Shown here one piece after another: positions 6,757 through 7,284 of a stretch of 7,284 bases of DNA (positions are counted from its first letter, which is position 1; every line of letters begins with the position of its first letter). The notes under the pieces were generated by a model. That model saw only the letters and a program-made list of their open reading frames with translations, was not told the DNA's origin and did no database searches. The position numbers and the translations under genes were made by a program. The stretch is taken from contig CAIOSU010000453.1 of NCBI GenBank assembly GCA_903861055.1, forward strand, positions 1-7,284, read 5' to 3'. The DNA comes from an uncultured bacterium (GTDB taxonomy: Bacteria; Bacteroidota; Bacteroidia; Chitinophagales; CAIOSU01).

Positions 6757-6764
6757 TTGTAAGC

Positions 6765-7211
6765 ATGGCACATTCATTTTCTAAAATTTGGCTGCACTTG
6801 GTTTTCTCAACCAAAAACCGCGAGCCGTTAATTAAGGAGGAAATTGAAAACGAAACACATCAATTTCTATGGAAGGAACTGAATGGATTAGGATGCCCGC
6901 CAAGAATAATAAATGGCATGCCTGACCATGTGCACCTGCTTTTTAGGCTCAATCCTCAAAAGTCGGTATCCGATGTGGTAAAGCAAATTAAAGGTTCAAG
7001 TTCACATTGGATTAATCAGAGTATCAGCGATAATAGTCAATCTCGATTTGCATGGCAAACGGGCTATGGGGTATTTTCTGTAAGTGAATCACAGCTGGTC
7101 AGAATAGAGGCATATATTAAGGAGCAGAAAGATCATCACAAAAAGTACACTTTCATTGAAGAGTATAAAGGCTTTTTGAAAGCCCACGGGCTAGAGTGGG
7201 TTGCGCATTAG
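6765..7211 (+). CDS. IS200-like Y1 (HUH) transposase, REP-associated type
   Basis: The 148-residue product is a small Y1 transposase (Transposase IS200-like family). Such enzymes cut and join single-stranded DNA at hairpin-marked sites through a 5'-phosphotyrosine link. The metal-binding HUH motif is HVH (55-57) within INGMPDHVHLL. The catalytic tyrosine should be Y117 in YIKEQ (117-121), matching the family's YxxxQ pattern, and is followed by the typical DHHKKYTFIEEYKGFL. SSSHWIN and FAWQTGYGVFSVS are also typical of IS200-like proteins. Length and motifs indicate an intact enzyme. Classical RAYT proteins have a C-terminal YxWSSY-like motif, which is absent here, so it is nearer IS200 TnpA. 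No tnpB lies within the window. The ATG at 6765 has no Shine-Dalgarno. The base composition is more AT-rich than in the dcw genes, fitting separate acquisition. Confidence 0.9.
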   Translation: MAHSFSKIWLHLVFSTKNREPLIKEEIENETHQFLWKELNGLGCPPRIINGMPDHVHLLFRLNPQKSVSDVVKQIKGSSSHWINQSISDNSQSRFAWQTGYGVFSVSESQLVRIEAYIKEQKDHHKKYTFIEEYKGFLKAHGLEWVAH

Positions 7212-7224
7212 GGTGATACAGGTC

Positions 7225-7242
7225 AAACCGTTAAAGCGGTTG
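7225..7242. repeat. Right-side imperfect hairpin after the transposase
   Basis: AACCG (7226-7230) pairs with CGGTT (7237-7241), extendable by a T·G pair to a 4-base loop. It begins 14 bases after the transposase stop with AAACCGTTAA, the same 10-mer as at 6480. It could serve as a right-end recognition hairpin; there is no T-tract, so it is a poor terminator. Confidence 0.6.
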
Positions 7243-7264
7243 GGTGTTCTGTGCATTTTGGTTC

Positions 7265-7284
7265 CCCACGGTTGAAACCGTGGG
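7265..7284. repeat. Perfect 20-base palindrome at the window edge, copy 4
   Basis: CCCACGGTTGAAACCGTGGG has 9-base arms with a GA centre. Relative to the palindrome at 6591 the fifth pair is C-G instead of T-A, changed on both sides. The last base of the palindrome is the last base of the window, so whatever follows is unknown. Confidence 0.85.

Larger units (their letters stand above)
6451..6764. other. Gene-free, palindrome-rich stretch between ftsZ and the transposase
   Basis: No convincing coding sequence lies here. The one open frame that enters from the left (ending near 6524) is a frame-shifted reading of the ftsZ 3' end. The stretch is AT-rich and holds five palindromic or half-palindromic copies of one repeat family (listed separately), a long-range inverted repeat (6480-6490 with 6746-6756), and one promoter-like -7 element. 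The clustering of related hairpins directly upstream of a Y1 transposase suggests that this is the left end of the mobile locus rather than ordinary spacer. Confidence 0.7.
6480..7284 (+). mobile_element. Putative IS200-like/REP-associated transposase locus (ends not fixed)
   Basis: The locus consists of one Y1 transposase gene bracketed by a family of short hairpins, with no tnpB, passenger gene or long terminal inverted repeats. The same 10-mer AAACCGTTAA starts imperfect hairpins at 6480 and at 7225, which could mark left-end and right-end structures. Further hairpins lie both inside and outside those points. IS200/IS605 elements lack terminal inverted repeats and target duplications and are bounded by subterminal hairpins. 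REP-associated transposases are single-copy genes flanked by REP sequences. Both models fit. The left limit is set at the first repeat copy and the right limit by the window edge; neither is a demonstrated cleavage site. Confidence 0.55.

Noticed and set aside
7212..7284. A tnpB gene or guide RNA partner after the Y1 transposase
   Set aside because: Only 73 bases remain, holding two hairpins of the repeat family and no open frame; no TnpB sequence is visible, though what lies beyond the window is unknown.

Overview
The window carries the distal part of a division and cell-wall (dcw) cluster from a member of the Bacteroidota, followed by a small palindrome-rich locus built around a single-tyrosine (HUH) transposase. 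The Bacteroidota call is an inference. It rests on the gene order murG-murC-ftsQ-ftsA-ftsZ with no murB or ddl, on a MurG N-terminal region of the Bacteroides type, on an FtsZ with a very long acidic linker and a tail ending NNSFLHGNVD, and on weak or absent Shine-Dalgarno sequences before most genes. A finer placement (for example Chitinophagia or Sphingobacteriia) cannot be made by eye.

Bases 1-4681: after the last codons of an upstream gene (probably ftsW) come murG, murC, ftsQ and ftsA, all on the + strand and tightly packed. murG/murC and murC/ftsQ overlap by 4 bases (ATGA), and ftsQ/ftsA are 2 bases apart. ftsA ends in three consecutive TAA codons. A 69-base spacer then leads to ftsZ (4682-6376), which closes the operon and is followed by a strong intrinsic terminator (6418-6450). 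MurG completes lipid II, MurC adds L-alanine to UDP-MurNAc, FtsQ is the periplasmic linker protein of the divisome, FtsA anchors FtsZ to the membrane, and FtsZ forms the Z ring. Precursor synthesis and the division machine are thus co-expressed.

Bases 6451-7284: an AT-richer stretch holds at least seven copies or partial copies of a short palindrome family with the core GGTT-NN-AACC. Five lie upstream and two downstream of a 148-residue IS200-like Y1 transposase (6765-7211) with an HVH motif and a YIKEQ catalytic motif. The arms of the hairpins differ in sequence but change in a mostly compensated way. The window ends exactly on the last base of a perfect 20-base palindrome, which fits an assembly break at a multicopy repeat. 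This transposase-plus-palindrome locus is the least ordinary part of the window. It resembles the REP/RAYT arrangement known from enterobacteria and pseudomonads, but the protein is closer to IS200 TnpA than to a classical RAYT.
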